Assembly (NCBI GenBank): GCA_029938185.1 | Contig: JAOZVK010000163.1 | Location: forward strand, 1 to 10,499 | Length of the DNA stretch: 10,499 bases | Direction: 5' to 3' | DNA from: Bacteroidales bacterium | GTDB lineage: Bacteria; Bacteroidota; Bacteroidia; Bacteroidales; JAOZVK01 | Shown here: positions 1 through 7,113 of the stretch, piece by piece | Numbering within the stretch: the first letter of the stretch is position 1 | Layout of the letters: every line of letters begins with the position of its first letter | Notes under the pieces: generated by a model | Database searches by the model: none | What the model saw: the letters and a program-made list of their open reading frames with translations, nothing else | What the model was told of the DNA's origin: nothing | Program-made: the position numbers and the translations under genes

Positions 1-28
1 ATCCTGCGGCTCCTGTTACGACTATCAT
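1..28 (-). CDS. N-terminus of a Rossmann-fold NAD-dependent epimerase/dehydratase (partial)
   Basis: Only the first nine codons lie in the window, read leftward from an ATG at 28-26. They translate as MIVVTGAAG and run off the left edge. A short hydrophobic beta strand followed by TGAAG at the very N-terminus is the start of the glycine-rich dinucleotide-binding motif (TGxxGxxG) of extended short-chain dehydrogenases, such as nucleotide-sugar epimerases and ADP-heptose 6-epimerase (RfaD/HldD). The local base composition is richer in GC than the spacer beside it, as expected at a coding edge. Which family member this is cannot be decided from nine residues; the RfaD-like start is only a suggestion. 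Alternative readings of these bases on the plus strand give short, unconvincing peptides. A conserved repeat (41-106) sits immediately upstream of its start codon. Confidence 0.65.
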
Positions 29-40
29 ATGTTATGTTAT

Positions 41-106
41 TTAAATGGTACAATTGTACAATGCTTTGATTAATAATTGATAACAGTTTATTAATATTAA
101 AACTAT
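41..106 (-). repeat. Upstream repeat, copy A (inverted partner at 9124-9205)
   Basis: Bases 56-106 match the reverse complement of 9124-9174 at 46 of 51 positions by hand alignment, with no gaps; all five differences are transitions. A second block, TTAAATGGTACAATT (41-55), matches inverted at 9191-9205. Copy B has 16 extra bases between the two blocks. This copy contains the 12-bp palindrome GTACAATTGTAC (48-59). It ends 12 bases before the start codon of the leftward epimerase, and it is oriented towards that gene in the same sense as copy B is oriented towards its downstream gene. Confidence 0.8.
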
Positions 107-157
107 AACCGTTTAGAGTATATATTAAAACCTTATCACATGGATTATAGAGTCAGT

Positions 158-349
158 ATTAATCTGTTATTTTGTTGTGGTTTGAAACATGTCACATATT
201 TTTACTTATATTCGTTGTATGTTGTTATATTTAAAAAATTGCAATGAAAATCAATAACATAACTGCCTACTGTCGGCGTGGCTTCAATGCCACACCGACA
301 GTTTTAAACAGGCAAAATGTAACAAACCAGTACAATTAATCTGTTATTT
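158..349. repeat. 15-bp direct repeat bracketing a hairpin
   Basis: ATTAATCTGTTATTT occurs at 158-172 and again at 335-349. The hairpin at 270-301 lies between the two copies. There is no open reading frame of note between them. In DNA this AT-rich a 15-bp exact match could still be chance, so the arrangement may or may not be a unit. Confidence 0.4.
270..301. repeat. GC-rich hairpin, 13-bp stem, REP-like
   Basis: CTGTCGGCGTGGC (270-282) and GCCACACCGACAG (289-301) pair over 13 bp with a single C/A mismatch and a six-base loop. Read on the other strand, the mismatch becomes a G-T wobble. TGCCT just outside the left arm (264-268) and AGGCA outside the right arm (309-313) can extend the fold. 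It is a GC island in very AT-rich DNA and is not followed by a T run. It looks more like a dispersed palindromic element than an intrinsic terminator; no other copy is in the window. Confidence 0.6.
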
Positions 350-558
350 CTTAATTATTCTGATTATGTTTGTATTATCAAGTTCATGAAATATGTAAGC
401 AAAACCAAACAAGTCAAAAACATAAGATAGTGCAATAATACAAAATATTATTAAACAATAAAAATTGCTTTTTTTACGATTCAATTATCATTCTTTGATA
501 TAAATTAACAAGTTTGTTTTGATATTTTATTTTTTAAATATAATTTTACAATTGTATT

Positions 559-598
559 TTTAGGCTTTTCGAGCCTTTTAAGGTTGCTTACGCCTAAA
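559..598. repeat. Nested hairpin repeat, TAGG..TTCG family, copy 1
   Basis: The outer arms TTTAGGC (559-565) and GCCTAAA (592-598) pair over 7 bp. An alternative inner hairpin pairs AGGCT (562-566) with AGCCT (572-576) around a TTTCG loop. The block CCTTTTA plus GTTGCTTACGC at 574-593 recurs, almost unchanged, immediately after gcvH (8977-8994). A shorter relative lies at the end of the first phosphatase gene (3013-3030). Confidence 0.55.
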
Positions 599-641
599 TA
601 ATTTTACGATTATTGATTATCAGTTAATTAAAAAGTAAAAA

Positions 642-649
642 TAAATTTG
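642..649 (+). promoter_or_regulatory. Candidate Bacteroidota -7 element for the first phosphatase gene
   Basis: TAAATTTG matches the TAnnTTTG consensus of the Bacteroidota primary sigma factor. Transcription would start near 655, leaving a leader of about 85 bases. The best upstream TTG (613-615) is 26 bases away, longer than usual, so the -33 half is weak. This is a motif match only. Confidence 0.35.
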
Positions 650-741
650 TGAGTAAATAAACTTGATTAAGCTATTTTAATAATTCATACTAACTACTAA
701 ATAATTGTAAGTAGCATTTAGTGCATTAAATCCATTATTCG

Positions 742-3015
742 ATGAAAAAAGCACCCAAATATATAAGCTTAAGAATGTATATTCTATCAATAATGTTTTA
801 CATTTTTCTACTATTACCTATATTAGGTTTTTTAGTATTAAAAAACAGTTATAAGTTTCAAAGTCTAAAATCTTTACATATACATATTGATAGCACTAAA
901 GCAAAAGTTGATAGTCTGAATAAAATAAAAAATTATATTGAAGATAGTTTACTAATTGATATAGAAAATATTAATGATAGTATTATAGCTAATTTAGAAA
1001 TTGATTCTATAATAACAAAACAAAAAAAAGCTAAATTAATTAAAAAATTAAAAACTTTAAATGAAAAAAAAGAATCCGAAGAGGATAATATGGCATTGTT
1101 AAAAACATTCAATATATTATTTTCAATGATAGCAATTAGTTTTTTTATAAGTACTTTTTTTGCAATTCCATTTAAAATATTTTTCCGAAGAAAACGCCGA
1201 AATAAAAAAATAAATAAACGAATAAATAAAATAGTACGAAATATAATTTTAAAAACACCTGCAATAAATACTTTTATTTTTGGATTACCATACATAGTCA
1301 TGATAATTTTTATGGCTTTAACATTGGAATCTGTTAATAATTTCGACGATATGGTAGAGTATAATCTATACGCTCAAGTTTTTTATATTGCTATAGTATC
1401 TACTATTTTAATTCTAATTTTTATATATTTTTGGCAAAAACATAGAGTTCATAATAAATATATAGAGTTTGTATATACTAAACACGAACTCAAAAAAAGT
1501 ATTTTTAATAAAAAATCTGGTAAAATCAGAAATCGCCTATTGCTGTCTACATTAATGACAACATTTTTACCATTGGCAGTAGTTTTTCTTTATCTTTTTC
1601 TGAGTTTGACTCCATTAAATTCTCTAAAAATTAAGAATCTTAATTCAGACCATAAAAAAATTATTTTGGGTGAGTTTTATGACCTTTTTTATACATTGGA
1701 AAATATAAAAATTAGTGAAAAAAAAGATGACAAAAAAGATAAAAAAAAGAACAACATTAAAATAGATTATGAAGGAGAAAAATTTTTAACCGAAAATGGA
1801 TATTACGTAAACAGTATTAACACATATTTGATGTTAATGGGAATTATAAATGGTATTTCATTGGCACTTATATACATATTGTTTTTTGTAAATTGGTCTA
1901 CAAAAAGTATAGTTATGCCAATAAAAGAGCTACTTATAAAAATACAAAAAACAAAAGGGCAGGATATGGATAACTTTGCAATTGTTAGAACTAATGACGA
2001 AATAGGCAAACTTACCGAAGGTTTTAACAATATGACCGAACGTATTTACGACTTTGTACTTCAAATATCTCAAATGAATGCAGAACTTGAAGACAAAGTT
2101 AAAGAACGAACTGCTGAAATTTCGCAACAAAAAGAAGAAATTGAAACACAAAGAGATGCAATTATTGAACAAAAAAATGAAATCGAAACCCAGCGTGATT
2201 TTGCTAACGACCAAAAAGATTTAATTGTAACACAAAATGTAGCCATAACCGATAGTATACAATATGCTAGTAATATTCAAAAAGCAATATTACCACCAAA
2301 TGAATATATTAAAAAACTATTACCTAATAGCTTTGTTTTCTTTAAACCCAGAGATATAGTTAGTGGTGATTTTTACTGGATTAGCGAAAAACATAACAAA
2401 ATTATTGTTGCAATAGCCGATTGTACAGGACATGGTGTACCGGGTGCTTTTATGAGTATGCTGGGAACATCTTTTTTAAGAGAAATTGTTGATAAAAATA
2501 GTTTATTATTAAAACATTCTCAATTAAAAGCTGATAATGTGTTAAATAAATTAAGACACCTTGTAATAGAATCGCTTCACCAAACTGGTAAAAAAGACGA
2601 AGCTAAAGATGGAATGGATATTGCCCTATGCATTATTGATAAAAAAAACAAAAAGATAGAATATGCTGGTGCTCACAATCCCTTATACATTATTAGGAAG
2701 GGCGAGTTGATTGAATATAAAGCAGATAAAATGCCAATAGGTACATATAGAATCGAAGAAGAAATACCATTTACAAACAAAACAATCGAAATTGAAACAG
2801 GAGATTCAATATATATGTTTACCGATGGATACCTTGACCAGTTTGGTGGACACAAATTACGTAAATTTATGATTCCCAGATTTCAAAAAATGTTGTTAAG
2901 TATTTATAATGAAGATTTGTCAAAGCAGCATCAAATTATTAAACAAACATTAGATAAGTGGATGAACGGGACACAGCAAATAGATGATATATTAGTATTT
3001 GGAGCAAAAATATAG
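742..3015 (+). CDS. Polytopic membrane SpoIIE/PP2C-type serine phosphatase with HAMP-like linker
   Basis: A 757-residue protein likely to dephosphorylate phosphoserine on a STAS-type anti-sigma antagonist or similar partner, in response to a membrane or periplasmic cue. Hydrophobic segments lie near residues 11-33, 119-145, 176-195, 210-231, 267-290 and 362-386. The 34-118 stretch is charged and helical and probably periplasmic. A HAMP-like region (about 387-440) begins at the membrane with a proline (MPIKELL) and contains NDEIGKLTEGFNNM. Six perfect-length heptads (463-504) lead into the SpoIIE domain (504-757). The metal-binding and core acidic residues are all present: SGD (D543), ADCTGHG (D560), DGMD (D626), FTDGY (D695) and the terminal DD (749). 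The start ATG is the first good one in frame. Its TAG stop begins a hairpin repeat. The next gene encodes a related phosphatase. The family call is secure; ligand and target are unknown. Confidence 0.9.
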   Translation: MKKAPKYISLRMYILSIMFYIFLLLPILGFLVLKNSYKFQSLKSLHIHIDSTKAKVDSLNKIKNYIEDSLLIDIENINDSIIANLEIDSIITKQKKAKLIKKLKTLNEKKESEEDNMALLKTFNILFSMIAISFFISTFFAIPFKIFFRRKRRNKKINKRINKIVRNIILKTPAINTFIFGLPYIVMIIFMALTLESVNNFDDMVEYNLYAQVFYIAIVSTILILIFIYFWQKHRVHNKYIEFVYTKHELKKSIFNKKSGKIRNRLLLSTLMTTFLPLAVVFLYLFLSLTPLNSLKIKNLNSDHKKIILGEFYDLFYTLENIKISEKKDDKKDKKKNNIKIDYEGEKFLTENGYYVNSINTYLMLMGIINGISLALIYILFFVNWSTKSIVMPIKELLIKIQKTKGQDMDNFAIVRTNDEIGKLTEGFNNMTERIYDFVLQISQMNAELEDKVKERTAEISQQKEEIETQRDAIIEQKNEIETQRDFANDQKDLIVTQNVAITDSIQYASNIQKAILPPNEYIKKLLPNSFVFFKPRDIVSGDFYWISEKHNKIIVAIADCTGHGVPGAFMSMLGTSFLREIVDKNSLLLKHSQLKADNVLNKLRHLVIESLHQTGKKDEAKDGMDIALCIIDKKNKKIEYAGAHNPLYIIRKGELIEYKADKMPIGTYRIEEEIPFTNKTIEIETGDSIYMFTDGYLDQFGGHKLRKFMIPRFQKMLLSIYNEDLSKQHQIIKQTLDKWMNGTQQIDDILVFGAKI

Positions 3016-3030
3016 GTCTTCGACCACCTA
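3013..3030. repeat. Hairpin repeat, TAGG..CTTCG family, copy 2, beginning on the stop codon
   Basis: TAGGTCTTCGACCACCTA starts with the TAG stop of the first phosphatase gene. It can fold as GGTC/GACC around TTC, or as TAGGT/ACCTA. It shares the TAGG-x-CTTCG-x-CC plan with 561-576 and 8961-8977, but lacks the GTTGCTTACGC tail seen in those two copies. Confidence 0.4.
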
Positions 3031-3057
3031 CATGACATTTTTTATTTGACGTAATTT

Positions 3058-3106
3058 GGACAGGATTAACAGGATTTACATGTTTTTTTATCATGTTAAT
3101 CTTGTC
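3058..3106. repeat. GACAGGATTAACAGG-type palindromic repeat
   Basis: CAGGATTTACATG (3070-3082) pairs with CATGTTAATCTTG (3092-3104) over 13 bp, with one T/T mismatch and one wobble, around a T-rich loop. The left arm is preceded by a 9-base near-duplicate (AGGATTAAC then AGGATTTAC). From memory, intergenic GACAGGATTAACAGGATT...CTGTTAATC palindromes are dispersed in many Bacteroidota and related genomes. It may also help end transcription of the first phosphatase gene, although no clean T run follows the stem. Confidence 0.6.
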
Positions 3107-3172
3107 AAAAATATTCATTTTACTACAGTTGTAATTTTTGTCATCTAGTGTGTAACATTATAAAATTTAACT

Positions 3173-5212
3173 TTGAACAATAAAACAACCATATATTTAA
3201 TAGTATTATTATGTTTCATGTTTTATAAACATGATATATATTCTCAAAATACTATCAAAATTGACAGTCTCAATAATTTATTGGAAAACACCAATAAATA
3301 CAATAAAATATCAATATTATATAAACTTGCTGATAACTATATGTTTTCATCATATAGCAAATCGTTGAAATATGCTAATAAAGCAGTTTTGTTATGTGAC
3401 GAACTATTAAATTCAAAACATTCAATAACACAACCTATTGATATTATACATGTATATAGATATGATAAAAAAAGGATTTTGGACTTTAAAAGTAAACTTT
3501 ACTCCTTACTTGGAGAATTGTATTTTTATCAAGATAATTATGAAAAATCTTTAGAATATTTTAAATACACCTTAAAAATACACAAAAAAAATAAAGATAA
3601 AAAAGAAATCGGTAATACATATAACAACTTAGGAATTGTTTATAGAAATAAAGGAGACTATAATAAAGCCCTTGATTATTATAAGAAAGCTTTAGATTAC
3701 AAAAAACAAATAAACAATAAAAGTGGAATAAGTGCAACTTTTAATAATATTGGAGTTGTTTATGAAATGAACCTTAATAATTTAGTTAAAGCGATAGAAT
3801 ATTATAAAAAAGCATATAATATTGATAAAGAAATAGGAAATTTAGAAGGGCTTGCCACATCATTACTAAACATTGCCGATATTCTACGTAAGCAAAAAGA
3901 TTATACTAATTCTATAATACATAGTAATAAATGTATTGAAATTACTAAAAAAAAAGGTTTTATTGATACCGAATATAAAGTCTATGAAAGTTTATATAAA
4001 ACATATAAATCATTAAAAAAATATAATAAATCTCTTTTTTATCATGAAAAATACTCAATTCTAAAAGATTCGTTGATTAATATTGATAGCAAAAAACAAA
4101 TAAATGAATTAGAAATACAATATGAAACTGAAAAAAAAAATAATCAAATATTATTATTAAATAATGAAAAAGAAATATCAAAATATAAATTAGAAAAAAA
4201 TAAAGATTCTATAAAAAAGCAACAAATTATAATTTTTTTTATAACTCTTGGATTTATCTCAATTGTAATTTTTTCAATCGCTATATTTAAACAGTTTAAA
4301 CATAAACAGTTAGCAAATCAGATGCTTATAATGCAAAATGCAGAAATAATGCAACAAAAAGAAGAAATAGAATCACAAAGAGATGAAATAGAATCACAAA
4401 GAAATTATGTAACATCTCAGAAACAAGAAATTGAAAATAAAAACAAACATATAACTGATAGTATATTATATGCACAAAGAATACAAAATGCAATACTTCC
4501 TAAGAGTTCGTTGCTATCTAAATATTTTGAAAACCATTTTATTTTATATAAACCAAAAGATATTGTAAGTGGTGATTACTATTATATTAAAAGCATTAGT
4601 AATAAACTTATTGTAGCTGTTGCCGACTGTACAGGACATGGTGTTCCGGGTGCATTTCTCAGTATGTTAGGTTATGCTTTGATGAATGAAATTGTTACAA
4701 ACAGAAAAGTAACAAAAGCAAGCGAGCTATTAAATATACTTAGAGATAAAATTGTAGAATCGTTGAATCAATCAGAAACACAATCAAATAGAGATGGTAT
4801 TGATATGGCTTTTGTAATTATTGATTTCCCAAGTTTGATTATGGAATTTTCTGGTGCATATAATCCTGTTTATATTATCAGAAAAAATACAGCTAATGAA
4901 AAAGAACTAATAATTATAAAAGGTGATAAAATGCCAATAGGTGTTTATTATAAAAAAATGCATAGTTTTACTAATCATAGATTACAGCTACAAAAAGGTG
5001 ATAATATATATATGTTTTCAGATGGCTATGTTGATCAGTTTGGAGGTGAGTATGATAGAAAGTTTATGCTAACTAATTTTAAAAATATTTTATTAAAAAT
5101 TTCAGACATACCAATGGAGGAACAAAAAATCATACTCGAAAATAGTTTCAATAAATGGAAAAAAGATAAAGTACAGATTGACGATATATTAATCGTTGGA
5201 CTAAAAGTTTGA
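3173..5212 (+). CDS. TPR-containing membrane SpoIIE/PP2C-type serine phosphatase
   Basis: A 679-residue protein. A signal peptide (residues 1-25, hydrophobic IYLIVLLCFMFY and a likely cut after SQ) puts the next part in the periplasm. TPR helices occupy about 106-290, with clear units such as NTYNNLGIVYRNKGDYNKALDY. A coiled region and one membrane segment (352-374) follow, then five heptads (395-429) and a cytoplasmic SpoIIE domain. The phosphatase residues are intact: SGD (D468), ADCTGHG (D485), DGID (D544), FSDGY (D617) and DD (671). TTG at 3173 is chosen as start because a stop lies just upstream at 3161-3163. The first ATG (3218, residue 16) would destroy the signal peptide. The gene lies 157 bases after its paralogue and probably senses through protein or ligand binding to the TPR array. 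Substrate unknown. Confidence 0.88.
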   Translation: MNNKTTIYLIVLLCFMFYKHDIYSQNTIKIDSLNNLLENTNKYNKISILYKLADNYMFSSYSKSLKYANKAVLLCDELLNSKHSITQPIDIIHVYRYDKKRILDFKSKLYSLLGELYFYQDNYEKSLEYFKYTLKIHKKNKDKKEIGNTYNNLGIVYRNKGDYNKALDYYKKALDYKKQINNKSGISATFNNIGVVYEMNLNNLVKAIEYYKKAYNIDKEIGNLEGLATSLLNIADILRKQKDYTNSIIHSNKCIEITKKKGFIDTEYKVYESLYKTYKSLKKYNKSLFYHEKYSILKDSLINIDSKKQINELEIQYETEKKNNQILLLNNEKEISKYKLEKNKDSIKKQQIIIFFITLGFISIVIFSIAIFKQFKHKQLANQMLIMQNAEIMQQKEEIESQRDEIESQRNYVTSQKQEIENKNKHITDSILYAQRIQNAILPKSSLLSKYFENHFILYKPKDIVSGDYYYIKSISNKLIVAVADCTGHGVPGAFLSMLGYALMNEIVTNRKVTKASELLNILRDKIVESLNQSETQSNRDGIDMAFVIIDFPSLIMEFSGAYNPVYIIRKNTANEKELIIIKGDKMPIGVYYKKMHSFTNHRLQLQKGDNIYMFSDGYVDQFGGEYDRKFMLTNFKNILLKISDIPMEEQKIILENSFNKWKKDKVQIDDILIVGLKV

Positions 5213-5222
5213 AGTCAATAAA

Positions 5223-5235
5223 ATCGCAAAGCGAT
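5223..5235. repeat. Small hairpin after the second phosphatase gene
   Basis: ATCGC (5223-5227) and GCGAT (5231-5235) pair around AAA, 10 bases after the stop codon. The stem is short and has no T run on the plus strand. It may be part of the same structured block as the larger hairpin that follows. Confidence 0.35.
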
Positions 5236-5240
5236 AATCT

Positions 5241-5284
5241 ATTGGTAACCCACGATGGTAATCGTGGGCTGATAACAAGCCAAT
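5241..5284. repeat. Hairpin between convergent genes (CCCACGAT/ATCGTGGG)
   Basis: A perfect 8-bp stem, CCCACGAT (5249-5256) with ATCGTGGG (5261-5268), closes a GGTA loop. It is flanked by ATTGG (5241-5245) and CCAAT (5280-5284), which can pair outside it. It lies between the ends of the second phosphatase gene and the chemoreceptor gene, where a bidirectional terminator would be expected. Neither strand has a T tract after it, so a dispersed REP-like palindrome is equally likely. From memory, GTAACCCACG..CGTGGG palindromes are common in Bacteroidota intergenic DNA. Confidence 0.6.
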
Positions 5285-5359
5285 TACATAAATACCTTTA
5301 GGCATGACCAATAAAATTGCTGACTTTATGGACGCACACTAATTAAGTTAATGAACTAT

Positions 5360-6925
5360 TTAAAAAGTTTCATAATCATCGTCTGGTTCATTATTTTTTA
5401 AGTTATAATTTATACCTAAATTTTCTTTACTTATCTTTTTTTTATCTACTTTTCTGCTTGTTGCATTAAAAGTATTATCAACATTAAAAAATGAAATAGA
5501 ATCAAGCAATTGTTCGGCTTGACTTGATAATTCTTCAGCCGAAGCAGCATTTTGCTGAGTAACTTGATTTAATTGTTGTATTGCCAAGTTTATTTGAGTT
5601 GCTCCAGAGTTTTGTTCTAAACTTGCTGCACTAATTTCTTGTACCAATCTTGATGTATTTTTAATACCTGGTACTACTTCTGATAACAATTTTCCTGATT
5701 GTTCTGCAATATTAACACTTGATTTAGAAAGAGTATCAATTTCAGAAGCTGCTATTTGGCTTTTTTCTGCAAGTTTTCTAACTTCGGCAGCAACAACAGC
5801 AAAACCTTTTCCTTGTTCGCCTGCTCGTGCAGCTTCAACGGCAGCATTAAGTGCCAATATATTAGTCTGAAAAGCTATATCTCCAATTATACTAATCTTA
5901 TCTGCTATAGTTTTCATTGATTTTACTGTATCTATTACATGCTCGTTGCTTACAACAATATCATTTGTTGATTTTATTGCTATCTTTTCTGTTTGTTGAG
6001 CATTATCAGTATTTTGATGAATATTTGCAGCCATTTCCTCCATATTTGAAGAAACCTCTTCGGCTGATGATGCTTGCTCGTTTGAGCCTTGCGAAAGTTC
6101 TTGCGAAGCTGTTGCAATATTGTTAGATGCATCTCTAACATTTGTAATTATATCTTTTAAATTATCAATTGTTTGTTTAAGATTTGATAACAAAACTCCA
6201 ATTTCGTCTTTATATTCAGAAGTAAGATTCCAAGTTAAATTTCCTTGTGCTATACTAAGTACAACATTATTTGCTTCTTTAATTGAGCTGTTTATACTCA
6301 ATATTATCATAATTGCTATTACCAATGCAAAAGAAATACCTCCCACTATTAGCCAATTGGCATATTGTTTTGTTTCATTATAAATGGTATCAGATTTATC
6401 TTTTATTTCTTTTGATATTTTTAATTGGATAGCAACAAGTTGCGTCATTTTGGCACTTAATTTATCTATTTTTTGATACATTTCGTATTTTATAAATTTT
6501 TCTAATCCGACTGTATCTTCCCTTGTTAAAAGAATTTCTAAACTATCAATAGCATTATCAACAGGTTTCATTAATTCTTTTGTATCATCTACCAATCGTT
6601 TTTCATCTCCTTTTATTTTTGAATCTAAAAATTTATTCCAAACAGTTTTAATTTCAGAATTTGCTTCTATAACCATTTTTCTTGCTTCGTAGTATCTAAT
6701 ATTTCCATTTCGTGCTTTGTGTGCTACATCAACAATATTCACAGCATACAAATCGGTAATTCTTTTTAATTGGTGTAGAGGTACTACCCTATCAATATAC
6801 ATAGTTTTAACACCTTCGTTTACAGCTCCTAAATTTATTATTCCAATTATACCTATTGTTGCTATAATAGCCGAAGTTATAAAAGTAAGTATTATTAGTT
6901 TAGTTGATATTCTAATATTTCTCAT
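5360..6925 (-). CDS. Methyl-accepting chemotaxis protein with CheR-docking tail
   Basis: A 521-residue transmembrane chemoreceptor. The first membrane segment is near residues 10-33. A helical periplasmic domain of about 155 residues (34-190) resembles four-helix-bundle sensors. The second membrane segment is near 191-211, a HAMP domain near 212-262, and the cytoplasmic signalling hairpin occupies 263 to about 485. The hairpin tip, residues 348-392, contains NAAVEAARAG and GKGFAVVAAEVRKLAE, the site that contacts CheW and CheA. Glutamine- and glutamate-rich helix pairs such as SAEEVSS and SAEELSS are likely methylation regions. A polar linker ends in DYETF, which fits the x-aromatic-x-x-aromatic pentapeptide that tethers CheR and CheB. 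The cheW gene lies 188 bases upstream on the same strand. The ligand cannot be predicted. Confidence 0.95.
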   Translation of the reverse strand: MRNIRISTKLIILTFITSAIIATIGIIGIINLGAVNEGVKTMYIDRVVPLHQLKRITDLYAVNIVDVAHKARNGNIRYYEARKMVIEANSEIKTVWNKFLDSKIKGDEKRLVDDTKELMKPVDNAIDSLEILLTREDTVGLEKFIKYEMYQKIDKLSAKMTQLVAIQLKISKEIKDKSDTIYNETKQYANWLIVGGISFALVIAIMIILSINSSIKEANNVVLSIAQGNLTWNLTSEYKDEIGVLLSNLKQTIDNLKDIITNVRDASNNIATASQELSQGSNEQASSAEEVSSNMEEMAANIHQNTDNAQQTEKIAIKSTNDIVVSNEHVIDTVKSMKTIADKISIIGDIAFQTNILALNAAVEAARAGEQGKGFAVVAAEVRKLAEKSQIAASEIDTLSKSSVNIAEQSGKLLSEVVPGIKNTSRLVQEISAASLEQNSGATQINLAIQQLNQVTQQNAASAEELSSQAEQLLDSISFFNVDNTFNATSRKVDKKKISKENLGINYNLKNNEPDDDYETF

Positions 6926-6989
6926 AGCTTTTTCATTTTTACTTTATTAATATTATAAATAAATGGACAATTGATAGTTTTGCTTTCGC

Positions 6990-6997
6990 CAAAATTA
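6990..6997 (-). promoter_or_regulatory. Candidate -7 element for the chemoreceptor gene
   Basis: On the minus strand this reads TAATTTTG, an exact TAnnTTTG match. It would start transcription near 6983, with a leader of about 58 bases before the chemoreceptor ATG. No TTG lies at the expected 19-base spacing (one occurs about 10 bases upstream), so support is limited. If real, the receptor can be expressed apart from cheW. Confidence 0.33.
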
Positions 6998-7037
6998 CAA
7001 TAAGTTACAACTTTATAAAATGTCGATTTTATATGAT

Positions 7038-7054
7038 AACATATTTAATATGTT
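7038..7054. repeat. AT-rich inverted repeat between cheW and the chemoreceptor gene
   Basis: AACATAT (7038-7044) and ATATGTT (7048-7054) pair perfectly around TTA. It lies upstream of the candidate chemoreceptor promoter and downstream of cheW. It could be an operator or a weak RNA stem; with such base composition it could also be chance. Confidence 0.3.
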
Positions 7055-7113
7055 GTAATTATGTAATTTAATTTGTCTATTGTTAAATGTAAGGAATTTT
7101 GTATAACAATCCA

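Larger units (their letters stand above)
29..741. other. Repeat-rich non-coding spacer between divergent genes
   Basis: No convincing gene is present in either strand. The spacer separates the leftward epimerase from the rightward phosphatase, so it should carry promoters for both. From left to right it holds the upstream repeat (41-106), a 15-bp direct repeat (158-172 and 335-349), a GC-rich hairpin (270-301), a nested hairpin of the TAGG..TTCG type (559-598), and a TAAATTTG candidate promoter element (642-649). The remainder is AT-rich sequence with no structure that I can support. Confidence 0.6.

Noticed and set aside
365..372. TATGTTTG, a further exact TAnnTTTG match on the plus strand
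   Set aside because: No gene starts within 350 bases downstream and no -33 TTG is present. Such motifs are expected by chance in this composition.
933..1301. Minus-strand open frame of 122 codons inside the first phosphatase gene
   Set aside because: It is the antisense of an AT-rich hydrophobic coding region. It has no domain, no promoter motif, and lies wholly within a well-supported gene.
5917..6950. Plus-strand open frames opposite the chemoreceptor gene
   Set aside because: They are low-complexity shadows of a long gene with recognised domains on the other strand.
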